DNA from: Planctomycetaceae bacterium
GTDB lineage: Bacteria > Planctomycetota > Planctomycetia > Pirellulales > Pirellulaceae
Direction: 5' to 3'
Assembly (NCBI GenBank): GCA_005773145.1
Contig: SXHS01000258.1
Coordinates: 1 to 6,105 of the forward strand
DNA: 6,105 nucleotides
The notes under the pieces: generated by a model
Database searches by the model: none
Seen by the model: the letters and a program-made list of their open reading frames with translations, nothing else
Told to the model about the DNA's origin: nothing
Shown: positions 1 through 6,105 of the stretch, piece by piece
Layout of the letters: the number at the start of each line of letters is the position of its first letter
Numbering within the stretch: the first letter of the stretch is position 1
Program-made: the position numbers and the translations under genes

Positions 1-63
1 CTGGCGCAGCACGCGCCCACCGTCTCGGGCCGCCTGTTCGCAAGTCCTTAAGAAATCCTGCAT
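1..63 (-). CDS. Inositol monophosphatase family protein, N-terminal fragment (cut by window edge)
   Basis: Reading the minus strand from the ATG at 63-61 gives 21 open codons to the window edge, beginning MQDFLRTCEQAARDGG and continuing RVLRQ. This matches the usual first helix of inositol monophosphatase/SuhB/CysQ-type phosphatases (a short lead, then a helix with A-A-R-x-G-G-x-x-[LI]-R). Those enzymes are cytoplasmic, Mg2+-dependent and Li+-sensitive, and hydrolyse inositol phosphates, PAP or sugar phosphates. The start is supported by AAGGGGGG on the minus strand (79-72), 8 nt before the ATG. The metal-binding motifs lie outside the window, so family membership rests on the N-terminal helix alone and the substrate cannot be told. 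A competing reading, the last 16 codons of a plus-strand gene stopping at 51, has no comparable support. Confidence 0.6.
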   Translation of the reverse strand, partial: MQDFLRTCEQAARDGGRVLRQ

Positions 64-327
64 CGATGTAGCCCCCCTTGAATTGGCCCATCCGCCGTTC
101 GCTCTTTCCTAGGCGGAGCGATCATCGTACCACACAAGTCCGAGTACCACGGTTCTTAGGGATCGACAACCGGTCGGGCCCTTGGCCCTGACGTAGGAAC
201 GAGAGAAACCCCATTATTCCCGGTAAAAATCCGTCACGGCGGTGCCCGGTTGGGGGAGAGAGGTTCGAATCGGCCGATCCGCCCCTCGGGGCCAAGCGGA
301 CCCGAAAAAAATAATTGGAGCTAGTGT
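64..327. other. Intergenic region without a supported gene
   Basis: No ORF here has coding character in any frame. Visible structure is limited to a possible hairpin in the leader of the minus-strand gene (TCGCTC 99-104 against GAGCGA 116-121, with an alternative pairing of TCCGCC 91-96 against GGCGGA 112-117), a 10-bp palindrome ATCGGCCGAT at 269-278, and a GC-rich hairpin at 278-300 (TCCG/CGGA around CCC-CTCG-GGG) followed by an A-rich run at 305-311. Promoters for the minus-strand gene and for any plus-strand transcript ending at 607 should lie here, but I cannot point to a convincing -35/-10 pair. Confidence 0.5.
72..79 (-). promoter_or_regulatory. Strong ribosome binding site of the gene at 63-1
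   Basis: On the minus strand the sequence reads AAGGGGGG, followed by 8 nt and then the ATG at 63-61. This G-rich Shine-Dalgarno site fixes the start of the partial gene. The DUF423 gene has a G6 run at exactly the same distance from its ATG. Confidence 0.6.
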
Positions 328-531
328 ATGGACAAGACGGAAAAACTTGGTAACATTGGGGCAGACATGACGCTCATGTGTCGGGACAGAGGCAGGATGC
401 AGGGCGTACGTGGGCTGCGGCGTGGCAAGAGTGAATCGGTGTCGACGAACTCTGCTACAAGTGTTGCCCATACAGAGGGGTTGAGTTTCATTCCTAATTC
501 TTGTTTCATGGCTGCATCATTCGTTTCATAA
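328..531 (+). CDS. Doubtful small ORF (67 residues), possible leader peptide or small protein
   Basis: An ATG at 328 is preceded by GGAG at 317-320 with a 7-nt gap, an acceptable Shine-Dalgarno site after an A-rich stretch. The frame runs 67 codons to TAA at 529-531, and a strong terminator starts 36 nt later, so the layout fits a short transcription unit. Against it, third-position GC is only about half by my count and shows little bias, the codon mix includes AGA, AGG and several Ser/Thr codons of all kinds, and I recognise no family. The product would be basic in the middle and Ser-rich towards the end, with no signal peptide or membrane helix. It could be a small protein, a leader peptide for the gene at 628, or a chance ORF inside a non-coding RNA. 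Confidence 0.3.
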   Translation: MDKTEKLGNIGADMTLMCRDRGRMQGVRGLRRGKSESVSTNSATSVAHTEGLSFIPNSCFMAASFVS

Positions 532-567
532 GACCTCGGTAGGAATCTGGCCTCTTCTCTGTTCCGG

Positions 568-607
568 CCCCGCCGCATCGCACCCGTGTGATCGGCGGGG
601 TTTTTTT
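568..607 (+). terminator. Strong rho-independent terminator
   Basis: CCCCGCCG (568-575) pairs perfectly with CGGCGGGG (593-600). Beyond a single bulged C (576), ATCGCA (577-582) pairs with TGTGAT (587-592), with one G-U pair, around the tetraloop CCCG (583-586). A run of seven T follows (601-607). This gives about 14 paired bases plus a U-tract, so it should act on plus-strand transcripts. It ends only 20 nt before the ATG of the next plus-strand gene, so it is either the end of an upstream RNA or an attenuator in that gene's leader. Confidence 0.88.
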
Positions 608-627
608 GTTGACCGCGTGTCATTACC

Positions 628-1389
628 ATGAACCACCTTCCCGATGATCTCGTTTGGAAAGTTGCGGCCCAACAGGTAGAACTCCGGTCAGCACGATTGC
701 AGGCGCATCTCAATCTTTCCCGCCCCGCCGATGGATTGCGAGAAATCTTCTTCAACGGAATCCCGCTGCCGAATCAAAAAATCATGTCGATTTGCTCCCC
801 CGTCAGCGGCGACGGATCTCAACGCGACGCAGTGATTGAGGATTGCTACGTGCGCGGGAACGACCTGGTCGTCACCTATGCGCCGCATGCCGCGGAGGCC
901 ACCGCGCTGCAAGTGTACTGGCGTTATCACGAGCCATGGGATGGATCGGCAGCGATCGAAGTTATCCTGTCATCGCAAACGGACTCGTTGCATGCGCAGC
1001 CGACGGTGTCCATCTGCAGTCGCGTCGGGGGCGATGCAGCATGGTGGCTGGCGAGTAGCGAGCCACCGAGCTTTGAGTCGGCGCCGAGATCGGCAGGACG
1101 CTGGGACGGTCCGCAGGGTGAGGCTCGACTGGGCGCCTGGCTGATTCGGAACACAGCCGCCCAGTGTAGCTACGCCGAAATGGTCTACCCATCCGATTTC
1201 CGTTGCGGACACATCGTGAAACAGGCCGATTGGCTGTTAGAATACGAGTTGATGCGCGAATCCCTAGAAAAAGGGGTGATTCGGCGGGCACGGGTCTGCG
1301 CCCTCTGGATCTCGGGAGATACCCCACCAGCCAGCGTGGCCCATTGGTATCACCAGTGGGTCGACGCCCCTTTGCCTTTGACTACCTGA
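628..1389 (+). CDS. Hypothetical protein, 253 residues
   Basis: The ATG at 628 is the only plausible start: an in-frame stop (TGA) lies at 610-612 and no alternative start codon falls between. No clear Shine-Dalgarno site precedes it, which is common in planctomycetes. The protein is probably soluble, with no signal peptide or membrane helix. It is rich in alternating hydrophobic/polar strands (for example ALQVYWRY near 93-100, AAIEVILSSQTDS near 108-120, GAWLIRNTAAQCSYAEMVYP near 169-188), which suggests a beta-sandwich fold. Six scattered cysteines form no metal-binding motif. Trp is frequent, with W-Y-H-Q-W near the C-terminus. I do not recognise a family or active site. It stands alone on its strand, faces the DUF423 gene tail to tail, and sits just after a strong terminator. 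Coding character is good across the whole frame. Confidence 0.8.
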   Translation: MNHLPDDLVWKVAAQQVELRSARLQAHLNLSRPADGLREIFFNGIPLPNQKIMSICSPVSGDGSQRDAVIEDCYVRGNDLVVTYAPHAAEATALQVYWRYHEPWDGSAAIEVILSSQTDSLHAQPTVSICSRVGGDAAWWLASSEPPSFESAPRSAGRWDGPQGEARLGAWLIRNTAAQCSYAEMVYPSDFRCGHIVKQADWLLEYELMRESLEKGVIRRARVCALWISGDTPPASVAHWYHQWVDAPLPLTT

Positions 1390-1444
1390 GGCGACGTGTT
1401 CAATTGCCTTACGTGCGACGCAGCAGCCCCAATAGCAATGTGGC

Positions 1445-1469
1445 AAAATCGCACGACGCGTGCCTGCGA
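1445..1469 (-). terminator. Possible weak terminator of the DUF423 gene
   Basis: On the minus strand, 5 nt past the TGA stop, TCGCA (1469-1465) can pair with TGCGA (1453-1449), followed directly by TTTT (1448-1445). A competing inner hairpin pairs GCACG with CGTGC (1463-1451) around a 3-nt loop. The position suits a terminator, but the stem is short and the T-run is only four long. No comparable structure was found for the converging plus-strand gene that ends at 1389. Confidence 0.35.
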
Positions 1470-1474
1470 CTGAA

Positions 1475-1915
1475 TCATTGGTCGTATGGAGACCGAGTCG
1501 CACTCGCCCCTAATGAAGGCACGATCACCACGGGGAGCACCAGCCATGCCATGGCCAACAGTACCCCGCCCAAGGGAACCACCATGCCTAACGCACGGAT
1601 CTCCGTAAAAACGAGCACGTACAGCGACCCGGAGAAAAGCATGATGCCGGCCAACCACATGCCCCCGGCCCAGTTGATGCCGCGCGCTTTGCGATCTCGA
1701 TCGCGATCAAGCATGCCCAACATGCCGATGGCCAGGGTATGATAAAAGTGGTAACGCACCGCCGTCTCGTAATTGTCCACACGAATCGCAATCGTCGCCA
1801 CGTCTCGCCCCTGTTCGGCGAGCCACTTTGGTAAGCCGTGAGCCCCAAAAGCACCCAACAACACAGCTGCCGAGCCAAGAACCCCGGCAACCGCCAGCCA
1901 CTTTGACCCTTGCAT
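1475..1915 (-). CDS. DUF423 family small membrane protein
   Basis: This 146-residue protein has the DUF423 (E. coli YgdD-like) pattern of four membrane helices, near residues 5-25, 54-70, 82-103 and 108-131. It carries the family's conserved stretches GAFGAHGL (21-28), RYHFYHTLAI (54-63), LFSGSLYVL (93-101) and PLGGVLLAMAWL (114-125). The family sits in the inner membrane and its biochemical role is not established. I chose the ATG at 1915 because it immediately precedes the first helix and has GGGGGG (1929-1924) 8 nt upstream. An in-frame ATG at 1939 (adding MEIWGDTD) lacks a ribosome binding site, and the frame staying open to 2287 is not coding. The segment between GAFGAHGL and the second helix (about 29-53) seems longer than usual, and the loop 70-79 is a highly charged D-R repeat. 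The gene is divergent from the E1-like gene. Confidence 0.9.
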   Translation of the reverse strand: MQGSKWLAVAGVLGSAAVLLGAFGAHGLPKWLAEQGRDVATIAIRVDNYETAVRYHFYHTLAIGMLGMLDRDRDRKARGINWAGGMWLAGIMLFSGSLYVLVFTEIRALGMVVPLGGVLLAMAWLVLPVVIVPSLGASATRSPYDQ

Positions 1916-1923
1916 GTCGGTGT

Positions 1924-1932
1924 CCCCCCAAA
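1924..1932 (-). promoter_or_regulatory. G-rich ribosome binding site of the DUF423 gene
   Basis: On the minus strand TTTGGGGGG (1932-1924) lies 8 nt before the ATG at 1915-1913. It decides the start in favour of 1915 over the upstream in-frame ATG at 1939, since translation from 1939 would run through this site. Confidence 0.55.
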
Positions 1933-2025
1933 TTTCCATGAGTTGATCATCCGCATCATGGCAGCAACCGCAAGCCGCTGGCAAGGACCGGTCGCCCTTC
2001 GCCTCCTTTCCGATTACCCTAATGA

Positions 2026-2055
2026 GGTGGCCACCCAAGTGAAACTCCATTTCAC
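2026..2055. promoter_or_regulatory. Two adjacent palindromes in the divergent intergenic region
   Basis: GGTGGCCACC (2026-2035) is a perfect 10-bp palindrome. Three bases later an inverted repeat has GTGAAA (2039-2044) and TTTCAC (2050-2055) arms around a 5-nt centre. They lie between the divergently read DUF423 gene and the E1-like gene, where operators or a shared promoter would be expected. No clear -35/-10 elements are visible beside them, and short palindromes occur by chance, so regulatory function is only a possibility. Confidence 0.3.
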
Positions 2056-2134
2056 GATCGTCGCAACGCGGTGAGAGGTATCTGTGGTACGAGAGCGGGA
2101 AGACGATTCGGCCGCCCGGGAAGCGCCCTGGGAC

Positions 2135-3172
2135 ATGAACTTGGATCGCTATGCGAGACAAATGCGCTATGCGCCGCTGGGAGTGGAGGGCCAACAGCAG
2201 CTCCTGCGGAAACGGGCGTTGATTTGCGGTTGCGGTGCCCTGGGATCGGTCTTGGCTAGCACACTGGTGCGGGCCGGTGTGGGCCACGTGCGCATCGTGG
2301 ACCGCGATTTTCTAGAGCTGAACAACTTGCAGCGCCAGGTGTTGTTCGACGAAGAGGATGTGACCTCGGGGACTCCAAAGGCCATTGCCGCCGCCCACAA
2401 GCTGCGCAAGATCAATTCGCAAGTTGAAGTGGAAGCGATTGTTGCGGATGTGGATCATCGCAACATCCGCAGTTTGGTACATGACGTGGATATCTTGCTC
2501 GACGGTACCGACAATTTTGAAACGCGATTCCTGCTCAACGATACCTCATTACACTTTTTGATCCCCTGGGTTTACGGCGGTTGCATCGGGGCCGAGGGGC
2601 AAACGATGACGATCCTGCCGGGAAAGACCCCATGTCTACGGTGTTTGATGCGTGATACGCCACCGGCCGGTGCCACCCCTTCGTGTGACACGGCGGGGAT
2701 CCTCGGCCCGATCGTGAATGTTGTGGCGTCTTATCAGGCCTGCGAGGCCATTAAAATACTGAGTGGTCGTCACTCGGCGATTAACCAGGGGCTGATGGTC
2801 TTCGAAATGTGGGATAATCGCGTCCGCCAGATCGGCCTGGATTCGTTACGTGAGTTGCGTGATTGTCCCGCCTGTCATCGCCAGGAATTTCCTTGGCTGA
2901 CCGGCGAACGGGGCTCGCAGTCGGCCGTGCTCTGCGGCCGCAATGCCGTGCAGCTCAGCCAGGTCCACGCGGATCCCGCAGAACCGTTGAATTTCGACAC
3001 GCTCTACACTCAGTGGCAAGCCATGGGCCGAGTCCAACGCAACGCCTATCTGATGCGACTGGAATTGGAATCGCATGTCCTGACGGTATTCCCAGATGGA
3101 CGTGCCATTGTAGGAGGGACCGAGGACATCGCTGAGGCCCGCTCATTGTATGCTCGCTACGTGGGACACTAG
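2135..3172 (+). CDS. ThiF/MoeB/HesA-type E1-like adenylyltransferase with C-terminal extension
   Basis: This cytoplasmic enzyme would adenylate, with ATP, the C-terminal glycine of a ubiquitin-like sulfur carrier (ThiS or MoaD type). From the ATG at 2135 it has 345 residues. It shows RYARQ (5-9), nucleotide-binding GCGALG (32-37), the D-x-D after the second strand (56-58), NLQRQ (64-68), a conserved Lys 82 in TPKA, DGTDNF (123-128), and the zinc pairs C167/C170 and C244/C247. C184 in C-D-T-A-G-I-L-G-P corresponds to the cysteine that ThiF uses in sulfur transfer. Residues about 249-345 form an extra domain with LCGRNAVQL and, at the end, VFPDGRAIVGGT...ARSLYARYVG, an arrangement I associate with Bacillus-type ThiF of similar length. 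An in-frame GTG at 2084, preceded by GAGAGG, would add 17 charged residues; I prefer 2135 because homologues start just before the RY-x-RQ motif. All catalytic residues are intact. Whether it serves thiamine, molybdopterin or another pathway cannot be decided here. Confidence 0.93.
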   Translation: MNLDRYARQMRYAPLGVEGQQQLLRKRALICGCGALGSVLASTLVRAGVGHVRIVDRDFLELNNLQRQVLFDEEDVTSGTPKAIAAAHKLRKINSQVEVEAIVADVDHRNIRSLVHDVDILLDGTDNFETRFLLNDTSLHFLIPWVYGGCIGAEGQTMTILPGKTPCLRCLMRDTPPAGATPSCDTAGILGPIVNVVASYQACEAIKILSGRHSAINQGLMVFEMWDNRVRQIGLDSLRELRDCPACHRQEFPWLTGERGSQSAVLCGRNAVQLSQVHADPAEPLNFDTLYTQWQAMGRVQRNAYLMRLELESHVLTVFPDGRAIVGGTEDIAEARSLYARYVGH

Positions 3173-3179
3173 GCCAACC

Positions 3180-6105
3180 ATGAAGCCCGCTTTTCTTGCT
3201 ATACTCATCGTTGCCGCGCCCTCCCTCCTCTGGCTACCGCTACTTGCCGCCCCACCAGACCGGTACCTGCCGCCATGGCAAGAGGCCTTGGAGCCGAGTG
3301 GCACGCTACCCACCTGGGAAGAACTGCCAGCAACACTTCCATCTGCCCGAGCGACCGTTCTGAGTCCCGACGCGTGGGCGCAATGGTTTGAGAGACTCGC
3401 CGCAACCGCGCCAGGCCAGCGCACCCCGCCGTTGGGCGTCAGCGGATCCAGACCGAAAATGAATATGTGGTCCCGTCTCAAATCACCATGGCCTAATCAT
3501 GCCGCCCTGTTTTTTTACCTGGAGGTCGAGCAGCCCATCCAGTTCGTCTTGTATCACGGACAGTCCGGCCTACTGATCGAATACACCGGCGGGCCAAAGG
3601 GTTGCTGGATCGCACACACAATCACGCGGTCCGATCGGCAATTTGCACCAACCACACGTACCATCACAGCCCGCGATGAGGGACAGTTGCTCCGAGCCGC
3701 GGCCGATCCGCTCCAGCCGTTTTCGCTCCGGTACGCATCGGGCGAAATCCAACTGGGACAAGGCACCCACGTGCTTTTGCGGGCACCGCTGGCCGGCATG
3801 CCCGAGGATGCCTACGTTGTGGGTGACCTCGCGATTCGCGATCTACGGCTCCTCCGCTATCGCATCCCAGACGCGCCGGCGGAACCGGGCACCGATCCGA
3901 ATACGCCGACAGGCCCCGTCACTCCGCCAGTTCTTGGCTACGATCCAGCGAACTGGCATACGCGGCCTGGCGACGAACATCGTTTGCAGACGGAGGCCGA
4001 CCAGAGCGTTGTGCTTCGCCGAAATGCAGAGGAACCACTGGCCTGCGCTTGGTACGAGGGAACCGAACGGCATGCCATCCGGCGTGTTGTGCAGCTCCGT
4101 GTAACTCACGCGGAGCCCGGCTGTGGCGTGATGGTGGCAGACGAAACAGGTGCTGCACGGGCTGGCCTTCTATGGACCTCCATCGAGAACGGAACGGGCA
4201 CCGTCGTTCAGCCGGTTTCGTTCGACCCACAATTTTCTATGCGCGCGGCAAGTGCCCGTGACGCGGATACGGCCATGCGTGCGGAAGGTGCCTTATGGTT
4301 GCGTTTGCTGATCGGTCCCGGACATCTGAAGTGGTGGATGAGTACCGATGGCATTCATTGGGCACGCGGCAATCGACCGATCTTGCTCGCCACCGCGCCG
4401 CTGGCACATGTAGGCGTTTTCTGCCTCGAAGGGCGAACGGCGGGCCAGATGCGCGTTCAGTTCGTCGAAATGCTGCCGTCGAACTTGCCATCCGCAGTGC
4501 TTCCCGTAGCCTGGCATGATCCGCCTCTACCCGATCTAGCCGGGCAGAACATCCGTCGCTGGCTCGACCAAATTCAAGCCATGTGCCCCGAGCACGACGA
4601 AACCGCGCGCAGCCGTTGGCGCATGGCCTGCGCGTGGAAACAATGGCATCGTAATTGCCCGGACGCCTCGGGCTCGGATCTCCTAGATTCCGTGCTGACG
4701 GAGGCTTCGTCGCTAAATCTCGATCCAGGTGTTTATCGCCGGTTGTTGGACCTGGTCGCTGAGCGCATGGAAACCTGGCACGACCATGACCGGGCCGTTC
4801 GAATGGCCGAACATTACGAAAATTGGGCACTGCAGGCCTTTGAGCAGCAGCAGTCCGCTCCGACGGCTCTACTGCAACAGGCCTGGGAGCAGTCACCACT
4901 CTGGGTGCGATATCCCATTCGCCCCGACTTTCAACGGGCGACACGCGCCGAAGCCTACCTCTTGGCCATGGATGGCCGCTGGCAGGATCTCGAGCGAATG
5001 ACGAAGCATCTTCAGCAGCAGGCTGGGGGCGTGCTGCCGCCTCCCCTCCCCTGGGCAGCCGCGCTTGCCAGTCACGCACTGAGGCGTACGAACCGGCCCG
5101 CGTTCGATCCGATGCTGCCGAATTGGACGCATCCTCTGGTTGAGGACTGGAGCGCCGAAGTCTATCCGTTTGTCACCGACCTGGAAGCGATCCTCCGCGA
5201 AGGGAGCGCCGAGGAAGCGTGTGAACTGATCGCAGACACGACCCCGTTGCCAGAACAGGGATTGGCGCCGCTGAAATCCGATCCCAACCTGTTGGTGTCG
5301 CAGGTTGGCATGATCGAAAAAACCTGGGATCAGGTTCCTCATGTTTCTCAGGTCATGACGCAGGCATTCGGACCGGTCGCTGCAACGCGCATCAGTCAGG
5401 CCATGGAGCGCGGAGTGGCAGCGGATGTGGCTTTGGCGACTCTGCAGTTTCCCGGAACTCCAGCCAGCTCGCGCGCGTACTTGTGGTTGGGTGACCATGC
5501 GCTGGCGAATGGCAATTTCCAGCGGGCGTTGGCCTATTACCAGCATCGAACGGCGGCCGCGGATGACACGATGCACGACACGTTCATCGCGCGACAGAAA
5601 CTAGCCTCAGCCCTGCTGGGGGAACCTGTGACCGACGAACCGTTGGCAACGGTCGTGCTAGGAACTCTCCAGCTCACCGACGCCGAGTTCTCGCGGCTGT
5701 TACAGGCATACACGTCCGCTCAACGCAACGTATTGCCCTCAGCCCTCGGCAAATCGGACCGGCCCATCGAGCGGCAAGATCCCGCGTTGACTCCGCGGGC
5801 GGGCGGTTGGTTGAACCGTGGGGCGTTAAGCGAGGCACTCGAACCCTCGTCCCCGACACTCGCCCCCTGGGACGGGGTATCCGAACCGGACGTCGACTGG
5901 TACGGCCGCACAACCACCATGGCATCCGACGCGCAACGCGTCTATATCAACGATCGTGATCTCCTGAGTGCCTACAACATGAGCGATGGCCGTCGTATTT
6001 GGGTCAGCACGCCACCACCCGGCCGGGCCCCGCGTCCGCTCGATTGGCCACTCATTCCCATGCGACCGCTGGTCACCGACCGTTGGATCATCGCTCGACA
6101 ACTGA
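3180..6105 (+). CDS. Giant exported protein with lectin-like domains, TPR-like helices and PQQ-type beta-propeller (3' end outside window)
   Basis: The frame is open from the ATG at 3180 to the window end (975 codons, no stop). Residues 1-25 look like a signal peptide: Lys 2, a long Leu/Ala/Ile core, then LLAAPP, so export is expected. Residues about 95-231 and 255-435 look like two beta-sandwich, concanavalin-like domains separated by a Pro-rich linker (232-254). The second has the hallmark pattern LWLRLLIGPGHLKWWMS followed by TDGIHW (372-394). Residues about 440-890 are mainly helical, with a TPR-like repeat (AYLWLGDHALANGNFQRALAYY, residues 766-787). From about 907 a PQQ-type propeller blade begins (RVYIND near 920-925, SAYNMSDGRRIWVS at 930-943), with a second one starting at the edge. 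Such proteins are typical of planctomycetes, and the exact role is unknown. It starts 7 nt after the E1 stop with only a weak AGG (3171-3173) upstream, so it is probably translated from the same transcript. Confidence 0.9.
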   Translation, partial: MKPAFLAILIVAAPSLLWLPLLAAPPDRYLPPWQEALEPSGTLPTWEELPATLPSARATVLSPDAWAQWFERLAATAPGQRTPPLGVSGSRPKMNMWSRLKSPWPNHAALFFYLEVEQPIQFVLYHGQSGLLIEYTGGPKGCWIAHTITRSDRQFAPTTRTITARDEGQLLRAAADPLQPFSLRYASGEIQLGQGTHVLLRAPLAGMPEDAYVVGDLAIRDLRLLRYRIPDAPAEPGTDPNTPTGPVTPPVLGYDPANWHTRPGDEHRLQTEADQSVVLRRNAEEPLACAWYEGTERHAIRRVVQLRVTHAEPGCGVMVADETGAARAGLLWTSIENGTGTVVQPVSFDPQFSMRAASARDADTAMRAEGALWLRLLIGPGHLKWWMSTDGIHWARGNRPILLATAPLAHVGVFCLEGRTAGQMRVQFVEMLPSNLPSAVLPVAWHDPPLPDLAGQNIRRWLDQIQAMCPEHDETARSRWRMACAWKQWHRNCPDASGSDLLDSVLTEASSLNLDPGVYRRLLDLVAERMETWHDHDRAVRMAEHYENWALQAFEQQQSAPTALLQQAWEQSPLWVRYPIRPDFQRATRAEAYLLAMDGRWQDLERMTKHLQQQAGGVLPPPLPWAAALASHALRRTNRPAFDPMLPNWTHPLVEDWSAEVYPFVTDLEAILREGSAEEACELIADTTPLPEQGLAPLKSDPNLLVSQVGMIEKTWDQVPHVSQVMTQAFGPVAATRISQAMERGVAADVALATLQFPGTPASSRAYLWLGDHALANGNFQRALAYYQHRTAAADDTMHDTFIARQKLASALLGEPVTDEPLATVVLGTLQLTDAEFSRLLQAYTSAQRNVLPSALGKSDRPIERQDPALTPRAGGWLNRGALSEALEPSSPTLAPWDGVSEPDVDWYGRTTTMASDAQRVYINDRDLLSAYNMSDGRRIWVSTPPPGRAPRPLDWPLIPMRPLVTDRWIIARQL

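Noticed and set aside
1..51. C-terminal end of a plus-strand gene stopping at 51
   Set aside because: Sixteen codons with high third-position GC are not enough, and the minus strand gives a recognisable N-terminus with a strong ribosome site over the same bases.
262..271. GGTTCGAATC resembling a tRNA T-loop
   Set aside because: The flanking bases cannot form the 5-bp T-stem (AGAGG against CGGCC), and there is no anticodon arm, D-arm or acceptor stem around it on either strand.
321..755. Minus-strand 144-codon open frame across the terminator and the start of the gene at 628
   Set aside because: It spans the terminator, overlaps a better-supported gene start, and has no recognisable motif or ribosome site.
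2084..2134. GTG start at 2084 for the E1-like protein
   Set aside because: It has a fair ribosome site (GAGAGG), but the added 17 residues are charged and fall outside the family domain, which begins just after the ATG at 2135. It is kept only as an alternative start.
1475..2287. Minus-strand frame open far upstream of the DUF423 start, into the E1-like gene
   Set aside because: The part above 1915 has no family similarity, would overlap the divergent gene's start, and the strong ribosome site lies just before 1915.
4237..5079. Minus-strand 280-codon open frame opposite the giant protein gene
   Set aside because: Its product is Arg/Pro/Ala-rich without domains, as expected for a shadow of GC-rich coding DNA. 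The plus strand has clear domain content here.

Overview
The window looks like chromosomal DNA from a Planctomycetota bacterium, probably Pirellulales-like. This rests on gene style, not on any search. The supporting signs are a very large secreted protein joining lectin-like domains, a helical TPR-like stretch and a PQQ-type beta-propeller; mostly weak ribosome binding sites; moderately high GC; loosely packed genes on both strands; and a conserved-looking hypothetical protein of no recognisable family. No phage, transposon, CRISPR or tRNA/rRNA signal was found.

Layout from left to right. (1) Positions 1-63, minus strand: the first 21 codons of a gene leaving the window, resembling the N-terminus of an inositol monophosphatase family enzyme, with a strong G-rich ribosome binding site. 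(2) Positions 64-627: a long non-coding or leader-like stretch holding a doubtful 67-residue ORF (328-531) and a very strong rho-independent terminator (568-607). (3) Positions 628-1389, plus strand: a 253-residue hypothetical protein whose ATG lies only 20 nt after that terminator. (4) Positions 1475-1915, minus strand: a small DUF423-family membrane protein, convergent with the previous gene. (5) Positions 1916-2134: a divergent intergenic region with two adjacent palindromes. (6) Positions 2135-3172, plus strand: a complete ThiF/MoeB-type E1-like adenylyltransferase with all key residues and an extra C-terminal domain. (7) Positions 3180-6105, plus strand: the first 975 residues of a giant exported protein that runs off the window, 7 nt after the E1 stop and so probably co-transcribed with it.

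The genes do not form an obvious single pathway. The E1-like enzyme would activate the C-terminus of a ubiquitin-like sulfur carrier (ThiS/MoaD type) for thiamine, molybdopterin or related sulfur transfer, but no carrier is encoded here. Its pairing with a secreted propeller protein looks like genomic proximity. I see no convincing new defence or biosynthetic system. The most interesting non-coding signal is the possible attenuator in front of the gene at 628.
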